A stretch of 64,000 bases of DNA from Calliopum simillimum (taxonomy: Eukaryota; Arthropoda; Insecta; Diptera; Lauxaniidae), in assembly GCA_951812925.1 (NCBI GenBank), contig OX638371.1, positions 43,498,101-43,562,100 on the forward strand, written 5' to 3'. The number at the start of each line of letters is the position of its first letter. The first letter of the stretch is position 1. This document shows positions 45,908-57,418 of this stretch, piece by piece. The notes beneath the pieces were generated by a model. It was given only the letters and a program-made list of their open reading frames with translations. It was not told where the DNA came from and did not search any database. A program made the position numbers and the translations under genes.

Positions 45908-46387
45908 CGACATTCCCCTACACTATTTGATAATGTGTATCTACCAATCACAAGATACAATGATCGATGAAATCAAATTAGTGGTTCCTGAGTTATACAT
46001 TTTTGCCAATTTTTACGTTTTCTTTTTGAGATCGCAGAAGGTAACTAAGAAGGTAGCTATCTAATCCCTGCCAGATTTTTTCTTTTTTCATTTTTAGAAA
46101 AGTTCCAGGCTTCGAGCATGCGCCGCATTACAATTACATTACAATTGAAATTTTTCACCGAAATATATACCAAATTTCATCCAATGAAATATATTTTCGT
46201 CATTTTGGCGTTCCCGAAAAATTAAAATTTTTAAAGTGCTCCACTGTTGTAGAGAATTAAATGTAAATTTATTTAAAAAAAAACTATTACAACTTTGCAC
46301 ATTTGTTATATCTCATAGGCAGTAATTAAAATTTTAACAAACAGTCGCTTTCTTAAATTTAATTAACGTGTTTCTTTTTATATTTAG

Positions 46388-49300
46388 GTGCGAGCTGCTG
46401 ATTATGATGAACATCCGCACAACGTCATTAAATATTCAATTTACAATCAAACTTATGATCCGTTATTTAATGATTACTTTAGCATAAATGAATTGAACGG
46501 AGAAATATCAATAGTCAAGAGCTTAGCAAATATTCCTTTTGAATCTCTTCAGTTTTTTGTACGCGCAAGCGACAATGACCATCCCCAATTTTACGCCGAT
46601 GTTCCTGTGTCTATACGACTTGTGAGTCCAAACACAGAAGTTCCAGTTTTTGAAAAATTTAGTCTTAACTTACATGTATCGGAATCAGCACCACCTGGCA
46701 CTATCTTAACGAAATTACGTTATTCAGGAAATTTTACAATGAAGTTTTCTATACCAATGAAGTCATCTCATTTCTCGATAAGCGACAATGCAGAACTATT
46801 ATTAATGCAAACATTGGATAGGGAGCAAACCGATCTACATACATTTTTTGTATCTGCGGAAACAATGACAAAACCAGAACTTTATTTATTTACCGAGATT
46901 AATGTACACGTGCAGGATGAAAACGACAACAATCCCATTTTCGATTCAAGTGCTTACAGTATAATAGTTCCAGAAAATGTAGACAAAATGACATCAATTT
47001 TAAAAGTTTTTGCCCAGGATATTGATGCTGGATCAAACGGAGTTGTTCGCTACTATTTTGCTGATGATTCCAGTGGTATATCCAATGTTTTTGATATAGA
47101 CGTTTATTCAGGCTGGATAACTACATTGACAGCCTTAGATCGTGAAGTTCAATCGGAATACTATTTTCATGTAATTGCAGCTGACAATGGCCTTCCAAAA
47201 CATGTTACTAAAGTTCCCGTATCAATTAAGATAAAAGATTACAATGATAATGCACCCAGTTTTAAAAGACCCGTTTACGAAATATCTGTGGATGAAAACG
47301 CTTTACCGGGCACAGTACTCTTACATCTATCAGTTTTAGATTTGGATGAGGAAAAAAATGAGTTGCAATATTTTATAACTGCTGGGGACAATAATTCACA
47401 ATTTCAAATAGGACAAAATGGTGAACTTTTTGTGTCAAATGACTTGGATCGGGAAACAAAATCTTTTTATAACTTAAGCATCCTTGCGACTGATGGTAAA
47501 TTCATTGCCAAAACTTCAGTTCATCTAGTAGTCAATGATGTCAATGATAATGTACCATATTGTGTAACACCGCGGTACAAAGTAACAATAAATGAATCCA
47601 TTCCTTTTGGGACGCAAGTAACGCGGGTAGTTGCAACTGATGCTGATGAGAATGGTACCGATAGATTACGATATTACTTAACAGGAGTTGGTTCTGAGGA
47701 CTTTTTGATAGAAAAGACAACAGGAATTTTAAAAACTGCGAAAATAATTGATAGAGAAAATCGACCCGTTTATAATATTATTGCTCATGTGCAAGACGGA
47801 CAGAAATTATCTTGGGAGTGCGCCTCGGCAATTGATATAATTGTCAATGACTTAAACGATAACGAACCAGAGTTCTCTATGGCTCAGTATATAGTTGGTG
47901 TTGCAGAAGATGCTCAAGTTGGAACGTTAGTTACTAAAGTTCATGCAACAGATAAAGACATTGGTTTGAACCGAAAGGTGCGATATTCATTTATTCACAA
48001 ACAAGAAAACTTTAATATCTGTATGGATAACGGCATAGTAACTTTAGCGAAAGAGCTAGACAGAGAAAATGTATCTATGTTTAATATTTCAATTAAAGCA
48101 CAGGATTTTGGTACACCAAGCTATTACAGAGTTGCTGCTTTGATTATAAACGTTTTAGATATCAACGATAATCCGCCGGAATTCGTATTAAAACAATATG
48201 AGGCCAGCATTCCAGAAGATGCACTAATTGGTACAGAATTAGCTAAAGTCTTGGCAACCTCAAAAGATACAGGCATAAATGCAGAAGTATCATACTTTAT
48301 TGTAGGGGGAAATGAACAAAAAAAATTCAATATTGATAAAGAGACTGGATCTATATTTGTGAACGGCAATCTTGATTATGAAAAAACAAAAGCGTATTTC
48401 TTGACCATTCAAGCGGTAGATGGAGGTACACCTCCATTAAGTAACGTAGCGACTCTTAACATATCAATTTTGGACATAAATGATAACCAGCCAAAGTTTT
48501 CACAAAACTCGTATCGGGTTAAAGTAAAAGAGAACATAGAAATTAATCAAACAATTATTCAGATTAACGCTATCGATGATGATTCTGGACAAAATTCGGT
48601 TCTTATGTACAATATTGAAAAAGGAGATCGACATAATCAATTCAAAATAGATGATGTATCCGCTCAAATTTCTGTTCTTTCTGCTCTTGACCGTGAATAC
48701 ATTCCGAGCTATATGCTTGAAGTTCGGGCTTGTGACTGCGGAAATCCTAAATTGTGTAGTTATGTTCATGTGCACATAGAAATTTTAGATGCAAATGATA
48801 ATCCTCCACTTTTCGCTAAAAATAACTTCAGCGCCGTTATACAGGAAAATAAAAGCCTGGGGCATATACTACTTAAATTCGACATAACGGACTTGGATGA
48901 ATACCCAAATGCATCACCGTACACTTTTGATTTTCGCAGCGGCAACGAAGGCGGTTTCTTTCGTCTCGAGCAAGATGGAACTCTGCGGACAGCAGCGCGA
49001 TTTAATCACAAAGTAAGTGATTTTTACCGTCTTCAAATAAGGGTATTTGATAATGGCACACCGCCATTATTCTCAGATGCATGGGTTAATATAAGAGTTA
49101 TAGAGGAGAGTCAGTATCCTCCAATAATAACTCCACTAGAAATCACTGTTAATTCATATGAAGACGAGTTTGCTGGTGGATTATTAGGACGTGTTTTTGC
49201 ATCAGATCAAGATGAGTATGATACTTTCTACTATGACCTCGCACCGGTACATGGTGAAAATTATTTACCCAATAGCCTTTTTAACATATCACATGAGAAT

Positions 49301-51701
49301 GGGACATTATTTGCAATCAGCAATCTTGATGTTGGCATCTACAGAGTAAATGTCACCGTAAGCGATGGAAAATTCTTATCAAGTGCAATTATTAATGTTA
49401 ACGTTGAACTGATAACTGCCGAAATGCTACATCACGCATTGGTTATACGATTTAGTAAAATATCTCCGGAGGAATTCATTTTGAGTCATCGTAAGGGCTT
49501 TGTTCGTTCAATACGAAATTCAATGCGATGCAGACAGAAAGATATCATTATAATTGCAGTGCAGGCTTCCAGCAACGAAATTAACGTCGTAGAACATCAA
49601 GCCATACGAAGTCGGCGATCTTTACAAACTCCACTTGCGAAGCGGGATGATCAAGTAATAAATAACTTAGACGTTCTGTTTACAGTTAAGAAGCAGCAGG
49701 TCAACCCGACATTAGAGGGCTATTTTACAACCCATGAAATACGCTCGGCAGTGGTTGACGCATTGGAAGAACTCGAAGAAGCCACAAATCTTGCTGTAGA
49801 AGAAGTAGTAATGTACACATGCTCCGCAATAAATTGTGTACACGGAAAGTGTAAAGATAAAATAGTTTTGAATAGATCATCCTTTACGACTGTGTACACG
49901 GATGTTATTAGCTATGCTTTCCCAACTTATAGACATGTAAACGAGTGTCGGTGCAATCCAGGATATGATGGTAGAATATGTAATGAGCCAGTCAATGCGT
50001 GTTTCTCAGACCCATGCCCCCCACATAAACATTGCTGGCCATCGGAGTCCTCTAAAGGTTACCAATGCATTTGCCCTCATGGATATGATGGGAAGTTTTG
50101 TGAACGAGAATTTCAAAAATGCCAAAATTCGAGTTGCACGACATTATTCTCTTCGGTTTCGTTTAGTGGCAAGAGCTATGCACATTACAAAATTAATAAA
50201 TCTGTCGCCAAAAGCGTTATAGAAAATCAAATGACTCTCTTCCTCCGTGTACGAACACTGCAACAAACTGGTACACTTATGTACGCTTGCGGAAAAATCG
50301 ATTACAATTTATTAGAAATTTCAAATGGTGCCGTTCAGTACAAATTTGACCTAGGTTCTGGTGAAGGCTTTGTGAGTGTATCTAGCGTGTATGTGTCGGA
50401 CGGTGAGTGGCATAGCATAAGCTTAGAACGACTTCTTAATAGCGCAAAATTGATCGTTGATAACAAACACGTTTCTCAAGGAAGTGCACCTGGTGTGAAT
50501 AGCATTCTTAACTTACAGTCTAATGATATTTACATCGGAGCAGAGGTAAGACCACATCCGTCTGTTTTGGGATTCGAAGATATACAAAGGGGATTTATTG
50601 GCTGCATGGGTGATATAAGAATTTCGCTGGAGCCATTACCACTATATATATCGGGAGGAAGTACAATTGCGGCATTAAAACGTTTCACAAATGTAGAGTT
50701 TACTTGTAATCCGTCAACTGTGGTTCAACTCGGAGTATGTGGTGCTCAGCCATGTGTTAATGGTGGTGCTTGCATAGACATGGGAAATGGTAATTTTAAA
50801 TGTCAATGCCATGCACGATTTAGTGGACAGTTTTGTCAATTTGATTTGGACCCCTGTGCTTCTTCTCCATGTCTTTTTGGTGGCCGATGTGAATCCGATA
50901 AATTTGGAAACTATACATGCAATTGCCCGATGCGCTTGTCAGGGAAACGTTGTGAATTTGGTAAATTTTGTATTCCGAATCCATGCAAAAATGGTGGGAT
51001 TTGCGAGGAAGGTGATGGAATTCCGCACTGCATGTGTCGAGGTTATACAGGACCCACCTGCGATATCGATGTCAATGAATGTGAAAATCAACCATGTGGT
51101 AATGGCGCGACTTGCATTAATGAAGCTGGTAGCTTTCGGTGCATTTGCCCTTCCTATATGACAGGTGCGAGCTGTGGCGATCCTCTTTATTCAAACTCGA
51201 TATCGACCAAGCTTAAAAATCTTTCGCTAGAACATATTACTGGAATCATATCTGGAGTAACGGTTGTATTTATAGTAATTATTATATGCCTATGCATCAT
51301 TCTTTGCAGAAAGAAAAATTCGCACATTCGAAAAAGTACGAACAAAGAAAGATATAAAGAAGCAAACTTAAATTCATTGTTGGCCAAGGACGAATTTAAG
51401 CAGACCTCCAAATTGAGTAACTTAGAAGTAAATCAGCGGCCTATAAGCTATACACCAACAACAAACGAGAATAGTTTTCCGCCAAATGCAATGTTTGTTA
51501 ACAATCTAGATATACTTCGAAGTTATGGATCAGCCGGAGATGAGTTAGAAAATATTCCATTTGAATATCAGAAGATTAATCGTACAAACCAACAGATAAA
51601 CATTAATGCATGTACGCATACCGAAAATGAGCCAGTACAAAAACAAACCTGGTCCGATCAAATGCAGCTAAGGACGTTTAGTGAAAATAAGCTTAATAAT
51701 G
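46388..51701 (+). CDS. kug: Fat-like cadherin, giant exon E: cadherin repeats, EGF/LamG, transmembrane, tail
   Basis: This uninterrupted 5.3-kb exon (1,771 codons plus one base) starts after tatttag in phase 0 and ends at a gtaagt donor in phase 1. In order it encodes the end of one cadherin repeat; nine further repeats with DxNDNxP-type linkers (for example DENDNNP, DYNDNAP, DINDNPP) to about residue 1030; a juxtamembrane segment with a dibasic RSRRS at residues 1074-1078; two EGF domains (about 1145-1245); a laminin G domain (about 1250-1440); four EGF domains (about 1450-1597), the last of calcium-binding type (DVNECENQPC); and a transmembrane helix at about 1617-1640 followed by RKK. The tail contains NLDILRSYGSAGDELE, a motif I associate with Fat-like (FAT1-3/kug) proteins. 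The single LamG argues for kug rather than Drosophila ft, which has two. Known role of the family: a plasma-membrane giant cadherin that polarises basal actin and drives epithelial rotation in the egg chamber. Read-through of the donor would end at a stop at 51722-51724. Confidence 0.95.
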
Positions 51702-51724
51702 GTAAGTATTTTATAAAAATGTAA

Positions 51725-51861
51725 TATAATAATTTCGAATACGTTTTACTAACATAAAAATAATAAAGACACTATTAGTCAAAAGTTAATTTCTAACCTA
51801 TAGATATAGTTTAGGACCTAAACTTTTCAAAAAGGTAATGGGCGCAAAAACGTCCAAAGTC
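51725..51861. other. Start of intron after the giant exon
   Basis: Non-coding. A retained intron would terminate the protein ten bases before this point. Confidence 0.5.
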
Positions 51862-51897
51862 GACTTAAGGCGTTATTTCACGCAACGCCTCAATTAC
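51862..51897 (+). repeat. Small hairpin motif, copy 2 of 2
   Basis: The stem aggcgtt/aacgcct encloses a nine-base loop. It differs at about four positions from 391-427, and the changes leave the core stem paired. It lies 160 bp after the exon E donor. Confidence 0.6.
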
Positions 51898-52009
51898 AAA
51901 CCATTTTTTCTTAATATTTTTGATGTATTTGTAAACAGGGTGTCCATAATTTACCAGCTCTTCAATGGTTTTGAAATTTTGAATACTCAATATCTCTGAA
52001 AATTTTTTC

Positions 52010-52135
52010 AAGACCAAGACTTAATGAGCAAGATTAAGACCAAGCCCAAGACTTAATATCAAAACCAAGACCAAGACTCAATGTGCAAGGACAAGACCAA
52101 GACTGCTATGGTCTTGGTCTTGGTCTTGGTTTGCT
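52010..52135. repeat. (aagacc)n simple repeat with inverted arms
   Basis: Imperfect aagaccaag units on one side face ggtcttggtcttggtcttgg on the other around tgctat, forming a possible hairpin. Remaining intron sequence from 52136 to 53234 contains no gene I can support. Confidence 0.7.
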
Positions 52136-53089
52136 CATGACTATTCGATTGTTCGGAGTTCAGGGGTGTCACTATATAGTTCGATTCGGAAGTCATTCGA
52201 AAACCAAATCCAATTCATACTCCATTGTTTCGTTTGGACTAGCTTTCGTAAATATTTATGAAAAGCATCATTACTGTTTGTCAAATATCAAATAACAAAA
52301 CTGAAAAGCCAAAAGTTATCTACGTCAAACAAATTTAAAGTAACAAATGTTCGAATTCGAACAGATTTATTTACGAATCGAACTACAGTGTGAACCCCCA
52401 GAAAAATTTGGCGGGTTTACTTCTCTGGGAACAAAAATTATGTTATTTTGCTGGTACCACTCAAGAGCCGCTTTGGTGTAGTGGCATGAAGCACTTTAAA
52501 ATCGCATTTTGCTCTATCAATACTTTGTATTGTTCTGATATTTAGCAGCACTACAAGAATGAAGGAAAAACGAAATTCAAAAATATTTACCGTTATGAAG
52601 GTTAATAGTGACCGAAGAGTGCAACTATATAACTTTTAACTTTTGTTGTCAATGTATATATAAAATAAATGATAATTATTGTTTCTCCCTATCAATTTTA
52701 CGCTTAGTCAGTCTTAATAATATCTTCATGTAAATAAAAACAAAAATCCGACATAATTTAATGTAAACTAGAATTGCCCTGTGGTCAAAATTCGACCACA
52801 AATGTATTTAATAATTTTGGTACTTTTTGGACACTCTCAGTACTTTATTTTTGCTATTTGGTACGAAATACAATAGAAAATCACAGTTGAGGAGTGATTT
52901 TTCAAAAGGGCGTAAAACCATGTTAAACAAATTTTCAGTAATGAGAAAAAACTTGTATGGGCTGTTTACAATAATTTATTTTTTTTTTAATGTCTCCAGT
53001 GTTATAGCGAATTGACCAAAGATTGTAATCCCCTTAACATTTTTGTTGTAACATATTTGTAGTAATTGCAAAAAGTAAAAAACATTTGG

Positions 53090-53550
53090 AAATAAGCTCT
53101 TTTGTTCTGAAACGTTTGGAAATAAGCCCTTTTGTTTCGAAATCACTCTTATTTCACCACTTGGAAGTTTATTTTGATGTCTATAGGCATGGTATATAAG
53201 CACCTATATAGCCTGTGGCATATAAAAAATATTAATAGCCTTATCATGTATGACGAACGAATCGTTTTACTGATTTTCAACTGCTTATATCCTCCAAGTT
53301 AAAAGATGATTTGAAGTTTATGCTTACAAACTTTATTCTTTGAACTAAAATGAACGCTTAGGTCATAGTAAGTTCTTAATAAAAAGTTTTAATAAGTTGA
53401 TATTAATAAGTAAAAATCAGTCATTTTATTCGTTCGTCATACATGATAAGGCTATAAAAGTTTTTTTTTGCCACTATTCGAAATACGTCTTTTTGTATCA
53501 AACTCTAAAAATTTCTATGAAATTATATGGAAATAAGCCCTTTTGTTCTG
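53090..53550. repeat. MITE-like inverted repeat with flanking 25-bp direct repeats
   Basis: Arms agccttatcatgtatgacga (53240) and tcgtcatacatgataaggct (to 53453) are about 42 bp long. ggaaataagcccttttgttc occurs at about 53090, 53118 and 53528, in direct orientation around them. Confidence 0.65.
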
Positions 53551-53977
53551 AAATGCGACTTTTGATCACGATTTTACCTTGGAAAAATTCATTTTTTGTG
53601 ATGAATTTTGAACTAGAGGATGCATTTTAGCATGGTAATGTTATCATCCCTTGTACAATTCAAGCGAAACATAAACAAAAGAAAAAAATGAAGTCAGTGC
53701 TTTTTGTTTTTCTCTTTGTGCTTTATTTTTTTTTCAGCTCTGTGTGACCGTGTATTTTGTTGTTGTTAATATTGAAAAATTTGTATTTAATTTTACCTGG
53801 CTTAAGGTCAAGATATTATCATAATTTTAACTTTGTGCACATCTACACACAAGTACCTTTCTAATGGTGTATAATTTAAAGTCTTTCTCTATTTCTAACA
53901 TAGTAAAAAAAGATGGACAATTTTTGTCTTGCGTATTAATATATAGATTTCTTTATTCATTACAACATTTTATATAG

Positions 53978-54277
53978 AGAGGAAGATAGACTATGGTTAT
54001 CATACGAATCGTTTGGCATCACTAAAGCCAATTAGTTCCAATTCTGGAAAACTTATTCAAGTGCCCATGCCTAATGTTTGTCATGCACAACATTCATCAG
54101 AATTTTCACCTAACCATCATGGTCAATATCACTGGGACTGCTCGGATTGGGTGCGGAAGAGTCAAAATCCATTACCAGATATAACTGAAGTGCCTGGTGC
54201 AGAAATTGCAGATTCGTCGAGCTTCCACAGCAATGAAAGTAATGAATCTCAAGCCAGAATGCCGAACATAGTGCATA
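53978..54277 (+). CDS. kug: Fat-like cadherin, exon F (cytoplasmic tail)
   Basis: This exon is found by phase matching. Exon E leaves one base (G), and splicing after tatatag gives GAG and then RKIDYGYHTNRLASLKPI in an open frame to HYHWDCSDWVRKSQNPLPDI and SSFHSNESNESQ, ending at a gtaagt donor. The HWDxSDW...PLPDI block is a hallmark of the Fat-like cytoplasmic domain and is absent from most other cadherins, which supports the assignment. Tryptophans, the acidic/serine stretch and the lack of catalenin-binding-like features suggest an adaptor-binding tail, but I infer no specific partner from the sequence. Confidence 0.88.
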
Positions 54278-54713
54278 GTAAGTAACTTTTTGAAGCATTA
54301 AAAAAAGTAATAATTTCGCAAATCAACAAATTTCATTATAATTAATGATTAGAAGAACGGATCTTATTTTCATTTTATTCAAATTTGGTTAATCCTGTGG
54401 TTGTTAATGTTAATACAGTGCTTGAATTGTATTACCAAAAAAAAAAAAAAAATGTTTTTACGATATTCTCTAGAGATTGCTGTAGAGCCATAAAAATGTA
54501 ACAAAGAAATCTTTGGCTTATTGAAAAAAACGGTTGGAATTTCAAAAGTAAAAATATTTGCTAACCCGTTTAAAATGTTAGTTTTTTTAGGTTATTATTA
54601 TTATAAATAGTATATGAGATGTTCAGAAGCCGATGCGGCTAAATTCAAAAATAATAATTTCACAAAATTTGTGCTTTTAAATGAATCTATTTTTAAAATT
54701 CTACTGAAATTAT
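54278..54713. other. Intron, no gene seen
   Basis: AT-rich sequence with a poly-A run and no recognised repeat ends. Confidence 0.4.
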
Positions 54714-54716
54714 ATT

Positions 54717-55429
54717 GGGTGCTATTATTGATTCCGTTCGATAAGGAAAATAAAAATTAGAAGTGTCAACAAAGAAAAATTCTGAATCTTTGATATTTTT
54801 TTGTAAAAAGCATGTGGATAAAATAGCTTTTTCAGTGCGATTTAAGGATTAATTATCTATCAATTTTAGAGTTCGGTGAAGACGCGTGTTTCTTTAAAGT
54901 TGTTTTTTGTAAAAAGTGTCGATCATTATTTTTTTCAAGTGATTACAATTCATCGTTTGTTCACCGCAGTGAGGGTTGGATGTGAAAGTGACTTCTTCTA
55001 TATGAGTTGTGTATCTAATCAGAATAAAGATGAATAAAATATTTTGTTTTATGAATTTTGAGTTTTATTTTAAAAATAAATTTTGTAATTTTTTCTTTAA
55101 CCGACTATTGTATAGTAGTAAAGTGTTTAAAATTTATATTAAATATTTAGCTTCCTTTCCCTGTCAATAAAAACAGCAAAATAAACAAAAAAGCATACAT
55201 TTTTAACTTTTTATTGTCGTTCCGTCACAAAAATTTCGCGGAAGGAAAATACTGAAATATATCGATATCAGGGATGTTAAATTTATCAAATTATATGCGG
55301 AAACAATAATGCCAAATTTTTCTGTTTTGCGGAACAGTGATGGCAGATGTATCTAATTTTCGGAATCAATAATAGCAAAATTTGCTTCCGCGCGGAAAAT
55401 GCTTTCCGACGGAATCAAGAATAGCACCC
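54717..55429. mobile_element. TIR element, 713 bp
   Basis: The ends gggtgctattattgattccg and cggaatcaagaatagcaccc are inverted repeats flanked by att on both sides (54714-54716, 55430-55432), which suggests a 3-bp target. A third copy of the end (cggaatcaataatag) lies inside at about 55365. It is non-coding and the superfamily is uncertain. Confidence 0.75.
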
Positions 55430-55738
55430 ATTAAAAAATGTTTAGAAGCTATGAAGAAATTTCTGTTTGACCAATGACATATATGAATAAGATATTTAAA
55501 TTTTGTTCGTTTGACTTACTCGCCGGTCTGTGCAGTTAGTCACAAATAAAGCTGCTGAAAGAGGAATAAAATGTTGCTATGCCAACGCTGCATTTGATTT
55601 ACTGAAAATCTTATATTAAACAGACGCAGAATTCGAAAAACAAACGTATTTAGACATTTCGTATGTCCGCTCTCAGCAACATTTTTTCAATTTCAACAAA
55701 TTCCACAGATCACAGTATCTTGATAAAAATATACGTCG

Positions 55739-57413
55739 CACAGTGATGCGATCAGTACAAGCTAGACGGAAAAAACTCGAAATCGAATTTTTACATTCCG
55801 AATATGAAAAAACATCAGAAAATATATAATTAACTCATAAGTAATTTTTAACTTACCTCCGATTTCTACATAAAATATCAAAAATCGTCAAAGTCGGCCT
55901 AAAAAATGATGTTTTCCAAATTTGTGTCCATGAAATTAGTTGCTATTTTCACAATTTTTTTTTAATACTTCCCAATATCGAAAAGAGTTTAAAATCGGCA
56001 CACATTACGGCCAAGATATTTTTTATGGAAATATTATAAGTTCAAAACCAAATCTTTTAAAATGTTTGAGCTATAGAATAGAATTTAAAGAGATAGATGT
56101 GAAAAAACGCCAAATTCTGCAAAACATTTTGGAAAAAAAGGCCACTCCATATTTCTACCAAACTTTCTTCATTTAATCAGTGTTATGTGTACTTTAAACC
56201 CTGGGAATGCCTAAGTGCGCAAATTTACCTTTGACTTGTTTTCTTTAACTATATGATGGTACTAAATATTACTGTGTTAATTAGTCTCTGAGCGTATTGT
56301 CTGAAATATATATAATTTTAAGTCGATGAGACTTCTTATGGGATTTAAATATTTGTAATATAACATATAATATTTTTACACTGAGAAAAAAAAAATACAC
56401 GAAATAAAAAAAAAAAAACCTATTTTTAGTGAAGTGTAAATTAGTCTTAAAAACGAAAAATTTGGTTAAATATTTTGGTAATTAAAAAAAAGGCCACTTG
56501 ATATTTTCACCAAACTTTTTTTTTTCAAATGATTATTATGTCTACTTTAAGTACTAGGAGTGCCTAAGTGCGCAAACTTGACATTGTATTTTTTTTTTTT
56601 TTTCAACCTATTTGTCCTAAATTATTATTAAATTAAATTTCAAATCCAAGTTCCGAATATTTTTTCTAAATATTATGAATGGTTTTTGGGTAATTTCATT
56701 ACTTCGAGCTCTAATCCGGGTAACATAATTAACACAACACGTTATGTTAATACACAGAAAAAAAATCAATAAATCCTCAAATATTTTTTTTTTTTTAAAA
56801 ATCCTTTGTTTATTCTTTTTGTTATTTTTTTTATATAATAAAACTGAAATATATATTTGCGTCAGCAACAAAACAAAAGCTTATTTAATCATGTTATTAA
56901 AAAGTACACTCGCAACCGAAAAAGTACTTTCTGAAGAGTAAAAAAGTCCCTCCAAAATTATCAAATATCATCACTGATACTTGCTAAGCTTTATTATTAT
57001 ACTAATATTATTTATTATAATCATATTATTTATTATATTAATATTATTAGTGCCTTAGAAATCAAACATTACACGTCTACTTAAAATTTCGTTATTGCAG
57101 ATTTTTTCGTTAGTTATGGTGCAATTTATATTTCAGTTGTATGGGAGGTACCACGCCCACTTGTCAAATCGTACTGAAATTTTTTATAAATTTAAGAAAC
57201 TACATAAAACTTTCACACTTAGAATTTTGTAGCCATAGGTCGTTCCGTTTTTAAGATATAGCCCAAAATGTAAATAAGTTGTATGGGAGATGCCACACCC
57301 ACTTGTCCAAAAATTCTGAAATAATTTTTTTTGTACTTTCCCATACCTAAAACATAAAAAACTGCAAAAAAAATAGTTTTTTCCGTCTAGCATGTACTAA
57401 TCGCATCACTGTG
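55739..57413. mobile_element. Transib-type element, non-autonomous
   Basis: Both ends are cacagtgatgcgat, read inward, with 40-bp inverted repeats differing at two positions. They are flanked by a perfect 5-bp duplication, cgtcg (55734-55738, 57414-57418). Transib transposons, the relatives of RAG1, make 5-bp GC-rich duplications and have CACWRTG ends. The interior holds two direct repeats of about 105 bp (56138-56245, 56489-56592, with cctaagtgcgcaaa) and another pair with ttgtatgggag (57140, 57280). No transposase frame remains. Confidence 0.85.
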
Positions 57414-57418
57414 CGTCG

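Larger units (their letters stand above)
44770..45918 (-). mobile_element. Pogo/Tigger-like element, internally deleted
   Basis: The ends ggggaatgtcgtcagggttg and caaccctgacgacattcccc are flanked by TA (44768-44769, 45919-45920). Extra copies of cagggttgggccac lie just inside both ends (about 44953, 45570, 45595, 45885). On the minus strand it retains the C-terminal part of a pogo-like transposase. The N-terminal and DDE regions are gone. Confidence 0.82.
40968..46250. mobile_element. Outer foldback filling the intron between exons D and E
   Basis: Arms of about 150 bp, 40968-41120 and 46095-46250, are inverted repeats. Matching blocks are aacgccaaaatt against aattttggcgtt-like sequence, tttcattggaaataatttgg against ccaaatttcatccaatgaaa, and gctcgaggcttcgaactttt against aaaagttccaggcttcgagc. 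They start 33 bp after exon D and end about 137 bp before exon E, so nearly the whole intron lies within them. The interior is a nest of later insertions. Confidence 0.65.

Noticed and set aside
48124..48775. Minus-strand frames inside the giant exon (48124-48369, 48500-48775)
   Set aside because: They are antisense shadows of the cadherin coding frame.
46388..51701. Assignment to Drosophila ft rather than kug
   Set aside because: Only one LamG domain is present and the tail carries the RSYGSAGDELE and HWDCSDW...PLPDI blocks typical of the Fat-like group. A full-length alignment would settle it.
55940..56176. Possible transposase exon inside the Transib-type element
   Set aside because: The frame has no RAG1-core-like motifs and overlaps a direct repeat.
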